From contig CBDUZI010000012.1 in NCBI GenBank assembly GCA_965371665.1, positions 1 through 42,274 on the forward strand: a DNA stretch of 42,274 nucleotides, written 5' to 3'. The notes under the pieces are model-generated. The model did no database searches and had not been told where the DNA came from. It was given only the letters and a program-made list of their open reading frames with translations. Source of the stretch: JAUVAV01 sp965371665 (lineage in GTDB: Bacteria > Oederibacteriota > JAAXVQ01 > JAUVAV01). Made by a program: the position numbers and the translations under genes. Shown one piece after another: positions 8,956 through 16,720 of this stretch; positions within the stretch are counted from its first letter, which is position 1; each line of letters opens with the position of its first letter.

Positions 8956-10128
8956 ATGAAAATACTATACGCCATAACTGCTTACCCGCCCTCTACGGGA
9001 GGTGCGCAAACACATTTTCGTGAGCTTGCCAAAAGAATTAATAATCAGCGTCATGAAGTGCAAGTGGTATGTCATTGGAAGGAAAATAGAACTGATTGGC
9101 TGCGGGGTGTAACTATAAATGCTCCCTCGGATAGCGAGTATGAATATGACAACATTAAAATTAAGCAAATAAATCTTGCTCCCAAGGAGCATCGGGCGCT
9201 GCCGTATTGGACGTGGTCATATTATATGACCATGGGAAATTCCGTGCGAAAAATTTCAGAAGCGCTGCATAAAAAAATGGATATGTCGGTGGGGCCGATA
9301 GATTTAGTGCATGCCGGGCGTGTCGGCCGCGAATTTTTAGCCTGGGCGGCTTTCCACTTGGCCCGCCAACGTAAAGTGCCTTTTGTACTTACCCCTTTTC
9401 ACCATCCGCGGTGGACGGGACTTCGCTACCGATGGTATTTAAAACTTTACTTACAAGCGGATGCGGTAATGGCTTTGACCCAGGCCGAGAAAAGTATATT
9501 GACTAAATTAGGCGTTGCGCCCCAGCGGATACATGTTATTGGACACGCTCCGGCGCTCCCGGACATAAAACCCCGAACCGATTATTTTGGTTCCGGAGGG
9601 CCGGTAGTGCTCTTCCTGGGGCAAAAATATGCGTATAAAGGTCTGGGGCAATTATTGAAAAGCATGCCTTTGCTTTGGAAAGAATGGCCGGATACACGGT
9701 TTGCTTATCTGGGGCCAAGAACAGCATATTCCAAGCGGAAATTTAAAAAATATAATGATTCCAGAATAATAGAAAAAGACCGAGTGACTGAGGAAGAAAA
9801 GATAGCGGCTCTGGCAGATTGCGCGGTCTTTTGCCTGCCTTCAAGGCAGGAAAGTTTTGGCGGAGTATATACCGAGGCCTGGATGCAGGGCAAGCCGGTT
9901 ATTGGGGCTGATATTCCAGCAGTCGCGGAATTAATTCAAGCCGGACAAGATGGGGAATTGGTGAGCGAATCTCCTGGAGAGTTGGCCAATACGCTAATAA
10001 AATTATTATCCCAACCTAATCAGGCGGCGGAAATGGGCAGGCGTGGCCGCGAAAAAGTAAAAAAACAATTCAATTGGGCACGGATTGCTAATATACAAAA
10101 GAGTATTTATTTGAATTTAATCCGATAG
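8956..10128 (+). CDS. family 4 glycosyltransferase
   Basis: A 390-residue GT4 enzyme. The N-terminal domain opens MKILYAITAYPPSTGGAQTH, with the GGAQ loop typical of acceptor binding. The donor domain begins at VVLFLGQKYAYKGLGQLL, and the signature E-x7-E is in QESFGGVYTE followed by GKPVIGADIPAVAELI. It has no membrane helix. AAAGGA about ten bases upstream supports ATG 8956. Flanking DNA on both sides holds REPIN-like hairpins, so it may be expressed by read-through from upstream or be a separately acquired gene. The donor is unknown. Confidence 0.85.
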   Translation: MKILYAITAYPPSTGGAQTHFRELAKRINNQRHEVQVVCHWKENRTDWLRGVTINAPSDSEYEYDNIKIKQINLAPKEHRALPYWTWSYYMTMGNSVRKISEALHKKMDMSVGPIDLVHAGRVGREFLAWAAFHLARQRKVPFVLTPFHHPRWTGLRYRWYLKLYLQADAVMALTQAEKSILTKLGVAPQRIHVIGHAPALPDIKPRTDYFGSGGPVVLFLGQKYAYKGLGQLLKSMPLLWKEWPDTRFAYLGPRTAYSKRKFKKYNDSRIIEKDRVTEEEKIAALADCAVFCLPSRQESFGGVYTEAWMQGKPVIGADIPAVAELIQAGQDGELVSESPGELANTLIKLLSQPNQAAEMGRRGREKVKKQFNWARIANIQKSIYLNLIR

Positions 10129-10130
10129 CC

Positions 10131-10230
10131 GCGAATCCCCCGCCTTTTACAGCGGGAATCAAGCGGGAAAGAAATAGTGTTTTGCTACATCGTGGGGCAA
10201 CATTCTCCGTCCTTCAGGGAGGGTATTTTA
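10131..10230 (+). repeat. REPIN-like double hairpin (copy C, decayed)
   Basis: Two imperfect hairpins (about 10131-10167 and 10202-10229) flank a linker TTTGCTACATCGTGGGGCAA, related to the TTTCTACATCTCGGATCAAA linker of the other copies. Both stems have mismatches. The unit lies between two glycosyltransferase genes and is followed by an AT-rich leader with AGAGGA before the ATG at 10297. Confidence 0.55.
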
Positions 10231-10296
10231 ATAATGATAAAATATTTCATTCTACGCTTTTTGATGATTTGTAATTAATCCAGAGGACGATAAAAT

Positions 10297-12213
10297 ATGA
10301 GCAGGTTTTTTATAGGCGTTCCTTTATTTACATGGCTTATTATATTTACTATTTTTTATTACCGGGAAAATGATTGGCGTAAAGCGGTATTGGCGGCCGC
10401 TATGGTTTGGGCCGTTTTATTAACCCTAATGAGCGAATTATTAAGCCTTTTCAAAATAATCACTTTTGCCGGGCTGCTGGGCGGCTGGGGATTATCCTTG
10501 GTTATCCTTTTGGGGATTTCTTTTAAACAGAAAGTAAAAATGTTCCCGAAGATTAATTTTAACCTCCCTAAAGTAAACCTATCCTCTGTGGCTTTGCTTA
10601 GCGGGCTAACCCTGGTAATATCCATCACCGGTGTTATTGCGTTACAAGCGCCGCCGAATAACTGGGATGCTATGACCTACCACATGGCTCGGGTTGTTCA
10701 TTGGATTCAAAATCAAAGCGTGGCGTATTATCCTACACATATTTTACGCCAACTCTACCAACCACCTTGGGCAGAGTATGCTATCATGCATTTCCAGATA
10801 CTAAGCGGTGGTGGGGATCGTTTTGCGAATTGTGTGCAATGGTTTAGCATGATAGGGAGTCTGGTGGGAGTTTCGCTGATTGCAAAAGAACTCGGTGCAA
10901 ACAAGTATGGACAGTTAGTTGCGGCGGTTATTGCCGGGACAATTCCGATGGGTATTCTGCAAGCCAGCAGTGCTCAAAACGATTACGTGCTGTCATTTTG
11001 GCTGGTTGCCCATGTCTATTATCTTTTGCGTTTGCGATGTGAGTTCAGGTGGGTAAATCTAGTTGGCGCAGGTGTTAGTCTGGGTTTGGCAGTATTAACC
11101 AAAGGCACAGCGTATATATACGCTGTGCCTTTGGTGCTATGGCTGGGATATTTGGGATGGAAAAAAATCCGCTGGAAACTATGGCAGCCGGCACTGGTAT
11201 TAATTATGCTCGTCCTTGCGCTTAATTTGGGACAGTATGTACGAAATTATGAAGTGTTTGAAAAACCTATTGGGGGTAAAGTTGGATCCCGATTTTCAAA
11301 TGAGGTTTTTACTGCTAAATCAGTGGCTTCCAATATTATGCGCAACCTGGCCTTGCATGTCCACACGCCAAGTCAGCGGATAAGCGAATTTGTAACCAAA
11401 GCACTAGGGTGGACACATAAAAAAATGGGAATAAAGTTGGATGATCCCAGAAGGACCTGGCCGAAAACCGGATTCGCAATATATTCTGATCATATATATC
11501 ACGAAGATTTAGCCGGTAATTTAATTCATCTAGTCCTGATTTTTATTGCGCTGGGAATATTTTTACGTATGTACGTGAAATTACCGCAAGAGCATTGCGA
11601 GTTGCTAAAATATGCCGGGGCGATTACGGGAATGTTTTGCTTGTTTTGCCTGTATTTGAAATGGCAGCCCTGGCATAGCCGGCTGCATTTTCCGCTTTTT
11701 GTGTTGTGGTCGCCGTTTATTGCAATCATATTGTCAAAAACACTGAATAAAAAGACGGTTAACATCATAGCTGTTTTTCTTTTGGCAGCGGCACAGCCTT
11801 GGATATTTTATAACCAGACGCGCAGTCTGGTCGGTAAGCAGACGATATTTAGCAAGACCAGGGCCGAACAATATTTTAGTTCACGCGAATTAGAAATGGT
11901 ACCTTACTTTAAGGCTGTTCGATATCTTGGAACCCGGGGATGCTTGAATATTGGATTTTTATCAGGTGAGGATAATTGGGAATATCCCTTTTGGCCGCTA
12001 TTATCCAGCGGGGGCAAACAAAATATCCGGATTAAGCATATTAATGTTGATAATGTCTCAAAAGTTAAAAAAGCGCGAACGCCTTTTTATAAGTTTGAAC
12101 CTGGTGCCATTATTTCTTTGCTCAAAATGGCCGAGCAGCAAATAACTTGCCAAGGGAAGACTTATACCCGGGAGTGGACTTTTGCCCCGGTTAGCGTGTA
12201 TATTAAGCAGTAA
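10297..12213 (+). CDS. GT-C membrane glycosyltransferase (ArnT/PMT-like)
   Basis: The 638-residue protein has about eleven to thirteen membrane spans and a hydrophilic C-terminal part of some 100 residues that would face the periplasm. The first outside loop carries NNWDAMTYHMARVVHWIQNQ (from about residue 121), whose D is in the position of the catalytic acidic residue of GT-C enzymes. Members use polyprenyl-phosphate sugars as donors and decorate lipid-linked glycans outside the membrane. AGAGGA (10282-10287) supports the start. Inside the gene, 11098-11135 is a perfect 38-bp palindrome encoding part of the TKGTAYIYAVPL segment. The neighbouring DPM1-like GT2 could supply the donor. Confidence 0.75.
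   Translation: MSRFFIGVPLFTWLIIFTIFYYRENDWRKAVLAAAMVWAVLLTLMSELLSLFKIITFAGLLGGWGLSLVILLGISFKQKVKMFPKINFNLPKVNLSSVALLSGLTLVISITGVIALQAPPNNWDAMTYHMARVVHWIQNQSVAYYPTHILRQLYQPPWAEYAIMHFQILSGGGDRFANCVQWFSMIGSLVGVSLIAKELGANKYGQLVAAVIAGTIPMGILQASSAQNDYVLSFWLVAHVYYLLRLRCEFRWVNLVGAGVSLGLAVLTKGTAYIYAVPLVLWLGYLGWKKIRWKLWQPALVLIMLVLALNLGQYVRNYEVFEKPIGGKVGSRFSNEVFTAKSVASNIMRNLALHVHTPSQRISEFVTKALGWTHKKMGIKLDDPRRTWPKTGFAIYSDHIYHEDLAGNLIHLVLIFIALGIFLRMYVKLPQEHCELLKYAGAITGMFCLFCLYLKWQPWHSRLHFPLFVLWSPFIAIILSKTLNKKTVNIIAVFLLAAAQPWIFYNQTRSLVGKQTIFSKTRAEQYFSSRELEMVPYFKAVRYLGTRGCLNIGFLSGEDNWEYPFWPLLSSGGKQNIRIKHINVDNVSKVKKARTPFYKFEPGAIISLLKMAEQQITCQGKTYTREWTFAPVSVYIKQ
11098..11135. repeat. 38-bp perfect palindrome within a coding sequence
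   Basis: The left arm is ACCAAAGGCACAGCGTATA (11098-11116) and the right arm is its exact reverse complement (11117-11135), with no spacer. It lies entirely inside the GT-C gene and encodes LTKGTAYIYAVPLV. A perfect 19-bp arm is far beyond chance. No duplication flanks it, so I see no sign that it is an inserted element. Confidence 0.95.
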
Positions 12214-12225
12214 TAAATTGTGGGG

Positions 12226-12231
12226 TATAAT
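12226..12231 (+). promoter_or_regulatory. possible -10 element upstream of the GT2 gene
   Basis: A perfect TATAAT lies about 100 bases before the GT2 start at 12330. The -35 position (TTAAGC near 12203) is poor. The 12214-12329 gap has no other recognisable content. A promoter here would separate the GT2 from the GT-C gene. Confidence 0.25.
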
Positions 12232-12329
12232 GAACTGGGGATAACTTAGGGCACAGTGGATTCTGAAAAATGCATTATGTTTAGCAGATGGAAATATATC
12301 AGCACTCAAGGAAAATAATAGGAGCGAAA

Positions 12330-13022
12330 ATGAATTATCCAAAAATATCAGTGATTATTCCCGTATACAATGAAGAAAAAACCATTGTTGAGATATTACG
12401 CCGGGTGCGGGCGGTGCCGATGGAAAAAGAAATTGTAGTAGTAGATGATGCTTCTTCTGATGAAACCAAAGAGTTGTTGAAATCGCAAGGCGGCCCGGAT
12501 TTGCAATATATACGATTTGAAAGCAACCGCGGAAAAGGCGCGGCGCTGCGGGAAGGATTTAAATATGCCAGTAATGAAGTAATAATTATTCAGGATGCGG
12601 ATCTGGAGTATGATCCCCAGGATTATCCGGACTTATTGAATCCCATAATGATGGGAGAGGCGGATGTTGTTTATGGCAGTAGGTTTTTAACCAGTAAGTC
12701 ACGGCGTGTGCTCTTTTACTGGCATTCGGTTATGAATAAAATGTTGACAACCTTGAGTAATATGGTTACGAATTTGAATCTTAGTGATATGGAAACATGT
12801 TATAAAGTATTTCGCCGGGAAATTTTACAGGGAATTGAATTGAAGGAAAACCGCTTTGGCTTTGAACCGGAGATAACCATTAAGCTGGCCAAAAAACGGG
12901 CGCGCTTTTTTGAAGTTGGTATTTCATATCACGGCAGAGCCTATCAGGAAGGTAAAAAAATCGGTTTTAAGGATGCTCTACGGGCCTTATACTGCATTTT
13001 TAAATATGGTGTTGGGGGATGA
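12330..13022 (+). CDS. family 2 glycosyltransferase, dolichol-phosphate-mannose-synthase-like
   Basis: A 230-residue GT-A enzyme with the DPM1-type pattern: ISVIIPVYNEEKTI at the N-terminus, VVVDDASSDET (nucleotide site), QDADLEYDP (metal-binding DxD-like motif), GSRF, and SDMETCYKVFRREIL with RFGFEPEITIKLAKK near the end. These enzymes transfer a sugar from a nucleotide donor to polyprenyl phosphate, giving donors for GT-C enzymes like the neighbours at 10297 and 14626. There is no C-terminal membrane domain. AGGAG at 12320-12324 fixes the start at 12330 rather than at an upstream in-frame codon. The sugar is not determined. Confidence 0.85.
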   Translation: MNYPKISVIIPVYNEEKTIVEILRRVRAVPMEKEIVVVDDASSDETKELLKSQGGPDLQYIRFESNRGKGAALREGFKYASNEVIIIQDADLEYDPQDYPDLLNPIMMGEADVVYGSRFLTSKSRRVLFYWHSVMNKMLTTLSNMVTNLNLSDMETCYKVFRREILQGIELKENRFGFEPEITIKLAKKRARFFEVGISYHGRAYQEGKKIGFKDALRALYCIFKYGVGG

Positions 13023-13033
13023 GTATTTCTAAC

Positions 13034-13564
13034 CTAGTGTAGTGTAACAGTAACGGCTTTACAATGATTGCTTTGTTGTATCGCCAGCGTTTTTCAATAT
13101 TTACTTTTTTTGGCGTCATTCCGGCATGATTGTAGCCGGAATCCAGGAATTTGTTCTTTAAAAAGTTTTTTTCTGGACCCCGGCTACAATCACGCCGGGG
13201 TGACGTCTGTAAAGATATTACTGTTACATTACACTAGGAGCTTGTCGGACTTAGGCACAAAAGTGAATTTTGAGCACTCTTCCCCCTTTGAAAAAGGGGG
13301 ATTGAGGGGGATTTTGCATATGAAAGCGGGCGTTTTATTGATTAAATCCCCCCTGCCCCCTTTACAAAAGGGGGAGAAAGACTAAAGTCCGACAGGCTCC
13401 TAGGAGCCTGTCGGACTTAGGCACAAAATCGGATTTTGAGCACTCTTCCCCCTTTGAAAAAGGGGGCAGGGGGATTTTGCATATGAAAGCGGGCGTTTTA
13501 TTGATTAAATCCCCCTTCCCCCTTTCAAAAGGGGGAGAATGACTAAAGTCCGACAGACTCCTAG
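13034..13564. mobile_element. array of three miniature inverted-repeat elements joined by CTAG
   Basis: Element 1 (13038-13233) has ends TGTAGTGTAACAGTAA and the near-complement, around an inner GTCATTCCGG palindrome (13114-13205). Elements 2a (13238-13399) and 2b (13404-13560) are diverged copies of one another with ends GAGCYTGTCGGACTT and complement, around opposed CCCCCTTT...AAAGGGGG modules. CTAG stands at 13034-13037, 13234-13237, 13400-13403 and 13561-13564, that is, at both edges of every element. A 4-bp YTAR target duplication is known for IS5-group transposition, which fits but is an inference. The open frames across this region (for example 13068-13385) are chance translations of repeats. 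Confidence 0.8.
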
Positions 13565-13633
13565 TATAAGTGTTTTAAAATAAAGTACAATTGTTATACC
13601 GAAATACTAATCAAACTTTAAAATGGGATTACG

Positions 13634-14389
13634 ATGGATAGTGTAACGATAATCTGCGTAATGGAAGGGAAAGCTGTAAACATGAAGCCGCAAAAAATGT
13701 CGCTTGACACTCTGGAGAAACTAACCGAAGCGAGAAATTATAATCAATGGATTTATAAGCTGTGCGCTCCCTACCTGGGCCGAAGAGTACTCGAAATTGG
13801 AAGCGGTATTGGAAATATGACCGGGTTTTTCCTGAAACACGGCAGCCGGGTTTTGGCAACGGATATGGATTCACAACGCCTGGGTAAAATCAGGGCCCAA
13901 TGGCCGGAATGGAAAGAGTTGGATACGGCAGCGTGGGATATAAATGAGGCTGCTCCTGAAAAAATACGAAAATTTAAACCGGATACAATCGTTTGTATTA
14001 ATGTTCTGGAGCATATTGAAAATGACGTTGCCGCTTTGCGGAGGATGTCCAGCCTGCTGGTAACCGGGGGAAAGCTGCTATTGTATGTTCCCGCCTTATC
14101 ATGGATATATGGTTCCCTGGATAGGGAATTACACCATTTCCGACGATACAAAATGAAAGAACTCAAAAAACAAATAGCCGAGGCAGGTTTTAGCCTGGAG
14201 AAACTTCATTATGTGAATTTAATGGGAGTGCCGGGCTGGTGGTGGAATAATCGTATCATAAAAAGCCGGTGTTTTTCCAGCAACCAGGTGAAATTGTTTG
14301 ACCGGCTAGTGCCGCTGGCCGCTGGCCTGGAAAAGTGGATTAAACCATGTTTAGGGCAATCCCTGTTTTATGTGGGTACTCACTTTTGA
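13634..14389 (+). CDS. class I SAM-dependent methyltransferase
   Basis: A Rossmann-fold methyltransferase with motif I VLEIGSGIGNMTGFFLK, an acidic residue after the second strand (ATDMDSQRL), INVLEHIENDVAALRRM (post-motif region of the Methyltransf_23/11 type) and GKLLLYVPA. After the catalytic domain comes LHHFRRYKMKELKKQIAEAGF, typical of methyltransferases in surface-glycan loci. Both ATG 13634 and ATG 13682 are possible. The latter is preceded by GGAAGGGA and gives MKPQKMSLDTLEKL, which looks like the family's natural start. The substrate, perhaps a sugar or lipid-linked glycan, is unknown. It stands alone between two repeat-rich gaps. Confidence 0.8.
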   Translation: MDSVTIICVMEGKAVNMKPQKMSLDTLEKLTEARNYNQWIYKLCAPYLGRRVLEIGSGIGNMTGFFLKHGSRVLATDMDSQRLGKIRAQWPEWKELDTAAWDINEAAPEKIRKFKPDTIVCINVLEHIENDVAALRRMSSLLVTGGKLLLYVPALSWIYGSLDRELHHFRRYKMKELKKQIAEAGFSLEKLHYVNLMGVPGWWWNNRIIKSRCFSSNQVKLFDRLVPLAAGLEKWIKPCLGQSLFYVGTHF

Positions 14390-14423
14390 TTTAGGGTCTG
14401 AAAGCAAGAGGTTTAATACGTCA

Positions 14424-14528
14424 CCGCTTCATCCCCGCCTTTCAAGGCGGGGATGAAGCGGTCATGCAAATAATGCTTTTCTACATCTCGGATCAAATTC
14501 TCCGCCCTTCAGGGCGGAGAATTTGATC
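14424..14528 (+). repeat. REPIN-like double hairpin (copy A)
   Basis: The first hairpin (14424-14461) has perfect stems CCGCTTCATCCCCGCC and complement around a short loop. The second (14491-14528) has stems GATCAAATTCTCCGCCC and complement. The linker between them contains TTTTCTACATCTCGGATCAA. The copy at 16465-16565 has the same layout and linker with compensating base changes in the stems. This is the arrangement of paired REP sequences (REPINs). No REP-associated tyrosine transposase is encoded in the window. Either hairpin could also end transcription from the methyltransferase gene. Confidence 0.75.
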
Positions 14529-14625
14529 ATTTGCTGTGAGATGTTTGTTTTATTAAACATAAAGTTATTTGGCCTTTCAACTCTGGTTGAGCAACACGAA
14601 TTATGAAAACGCTGGTGAAAATAAA

Positions 14626-16155
14626 ATGGGTATAAATCATAAAATACTCAAATGGTCATCTTTTTTTGGAATTGGGTTAATCATATTGCTGGCGTCCTTG
14701 ATCCGTTTAAAAGGATTGGGTAATCAGAGCTTTTGGCTGGACGAGATTGGCCAGATTGGAATAGCCGCGCATTCCTTGCCAATACTCTTGCGCGATATTC
14801 GTTTGCATCTTTCCCCGCCTTTGGATTATATAATAACTCATTTTATGTTTCAATTTGGACAAAGCGAATTTTGGCTACGGCTGCCTTCGGCCGTATGGGG
14901 AATTGGAACTGTTGCACTTACTTATGCTTTGGGCCGCAAAATCATGAATTCTGCAGTGGGAGTATTTGGCGCTTTTTTAACAGCTCATTCGCCGGCCCTT
15001 TATTTGTACTCGCAAGAATTACGCATGTATTCGCTTTTTGTCTTCCTGTCAACCGCCGCTTTTTATTTGGTGTTGAAATTGCATGACAAGAGAATATGGA
15101 TTTGGCTGCTTCTGATAAATATAGCAGGTTTGTATACGCATTATTTCTTTATGTTTGTGCTGTTTACAGAAACCATTTTAGTACTGGTTGTTTTGCCGCG
15201 GGGATATAAACAATGGAAAAAAGTATTTATAGGATTACTTATATGCGGGTTAATTTATTTGCCTTGGATTCCGGCGATATTTGAGCAAAATCGGCATTTG
15301 CAAAATGGCAAGCTTAGTTATGGCATGCTGCCCAATCTGGAATATTTTAAAATGATGCTAAGCGATTTTCCTGCTTGGGGTCAGAAGCCCTTGAAAAATT
15401 GGTATTTATACGGATTGATTCTTGGGATATTATCGCTGGGAATAAAATTTCGCAGAAAAAATACTACAATACTTGTTTTATTACTGGTGCCGCTTGGCGT
15501 AACATTTTTATGTTCGTTTTTCAAAAGGACTGTAACTCCGCGAAATATGATATTTATTTTACCGGTTTATTACGTATTGATGGCTATAGCAGTTTATCAA
15601 GCAATTGAAACTATGCTTCAATTAATTCTAAAAAGCATAAAAAAATACCAAAACAGTAATTATCAGATAAAACATGTGAAAAGATGGAGTCAAACGATTA
15701 TTTTAATAGGAACACTGTTTTTCTCCGTTGTTCTAATCATAAATATTAATCAATACCATGGCTCCTATCGATGTCTTAAACCACGTTGGAAAATACTTAG
15801 CCAAAAATTGGATGCATTGAGCAAATATAATGAAATTTATGTTGATATTTCGCATACTAAAGTATGTCTGCAATACTATTATGATCCGGCTAACTTCGGC
15901 ACATACAATTCGCCGGTTATAACGGGAAGCGTTTTAGGAAAAAACATTACGACACCTAATAAAAAAGAAATTATAGTTGTGGGGAATGATATGTCTTGGC
16001 AGGATATCTTCGCCCATAAAGATAGAAGTATTATTTTTAGTGGAAAACAGAAGCCGCAAGAAAAATTATATAAAAAATTAGTAAAACAGAATTGGGATGA
16101 TCAAACCGAAGAATATTGGAGAGAAATGATCCGTATCTATAAAGTAAAAAAATAG
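14626..16155 (+). CDS. GT-C membrane glycosyltransferase (GT39/PMT-like)
   Basis: The protein (509 residues from ATG 14626) has an N-terminal membrane helix, then WLDEIGQIGIA (about residues 35-45), whose DE pair marks the catalytic first outside loop of the PMT_2 family. There follow about nine more spans and a soluble C-terminal domain of about 130 residues with YYYDPANFGTYNSP. Such enzymes glycosylate lipid-linked acceptors at the outer face using polyprenyl-phosphate donors. A TTG at 14569 would add 19 residues, including part of the intergenic region, and is less likely; the weak GGTGA before ATG 14626 is the best ribosome site. The gene is AT-rich, unlike the related gene at 34379. Confidence 0.8.
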   Translation: MGINHKILKWSSFFGIGLIILLASLIRLKGLGNQSFWLDEIGQIGIAAHSLPILLRDIRLHLSPPLDYIITHFMFQFGQSEFWLRLPSAVWGIGTVALTYALGRKIMNSAVGVFGAFLTAHSPALYLYSQELRMYSLFVFLSTAAFYLVLKLHDKRIWIWLLLINIAGLYTHYFFMFVLFTETILVLVVLPRGYKQWKKVFIGLLICGLIYLPWIPAIFEQNRHLQNGKLSYGMLPNLEYFKMMLSDFPAWGQKPLKNWYLYGLILGILSLGIKFRRKNTTILVLLLVPLGVTFLCSFFKRTVTPRNMIFILPVYYVLMAIAVYQAIETMLQLILKSIKKYQNSNYQIKHVKRWSQTIILIGTLFFSVVLIININQYHGSYRCLKPRWKILSQKLDALSKYNEIYVDISHTKVCLQYYYDPANFGTYNSPVITGSVLGKNITTPNKKEIIVVGNDMSWQDIFAHKDRSIIFSGKQKPQEKLYKKLVKQNWDDQTEEYWREMIRIYKVKK

Positions 16156-16456
16156 ATGCTGGCCTACTTTTCTGATCCGGCTATGTTTGGCGCATGCGGT
16201 TTAATGGATATGGAAAATAGTTAGTGAAAATAAAAAACAAATTCCGGAAGGTTGATATCTGATTTGAAGAAGAACCAGAAAAAACATCTTTCGACAAATG
16301 GCCGTAGGGTAAAGTGGCCTGCACCCCGTGGACGGGAGCATTACTCCGGCGGTAGACCGGTTACTGGATTGGTTTGGAAATCGTGGGAATTTAGTTGAAA
16401 AAGTCATGTCATTCAGTTTATTATACCTGCGCAGGGACGCTGTGAGAGCGGATTAA
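16156..16456 (+). pseudogene. possible decayed C-terminal fragment of a GT-C gene
   Basis: Immediately after the GT-C stop, a short frame reads AYFSDPAMFG, which resembles YYYDPANFG of the preceding gene. Further on, in another frame from 16328, VDRLLDWFGNRGNLVEKV and LLYLRRD precede a stop at 16454-16456, which is the kind of end seen in GT39 proteins. Stops and frame changes separate the two pieces. I read this as a broken paralogue; it is only a weak similarity. A minus-strand frame over 16201-16407 is a shadow. Confidence 0.35.
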
Positions 16457-16464
16457 TACGTTAA

Positions 16465-16565
16465 CCGCTTCATCCCCGGCTTTCAAGCCGGGGATGAAGC
16501 GGTATTGTAATATAGACTTTCTACAACTCGGATAAAATACCCCGCATTTCAGTGCGGGGTATTTT
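16465..16565 (+). repeat. REPIN-like double hairpin (copy B)
   Basis: Hairpin one (16465-16502) has stems CCGCTTCATCCCCGGC and complement; hairpin two (16534-16565) has stems AAAATACCCCGCA and complement around a short loop. The linker contains TTTCTACAACTCGGATAAAA. The layout and the upstream TTAATACGT are shared with copy A at 14424. The bases 16560-16718 that follow are an open frame without a start codon ending in KKRFDY; I do not recognise it. Confidence 0.75.
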
Positions 16566-16720
16566 AATGATTATGTTCAGGCTTTAGTTAAAAATAATGA
16601 AAGAGCTATCCAGGAACCTAGCTCTGGAAACAAGCGAACGCATAAAATACTTGAAGCCTGGATTATGGATAATCTTCTAAGCTTTAAGGCCACGTCGAAA
16701 AAGAGGTTTGATTATTAACC

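Noticed and set aside
13068..13385. 105-codon open frame
   Set aside because: It is translated from the stacked inverted-repeat elements, with SSPFEKGGLRGI-type peptides typical of such repeats.
13238..13560. Possible CRISPR array
   Set aside because: There are only two units of about 160 bases joined by CTAG, with no short repeats and unique spacers and no cas genes.
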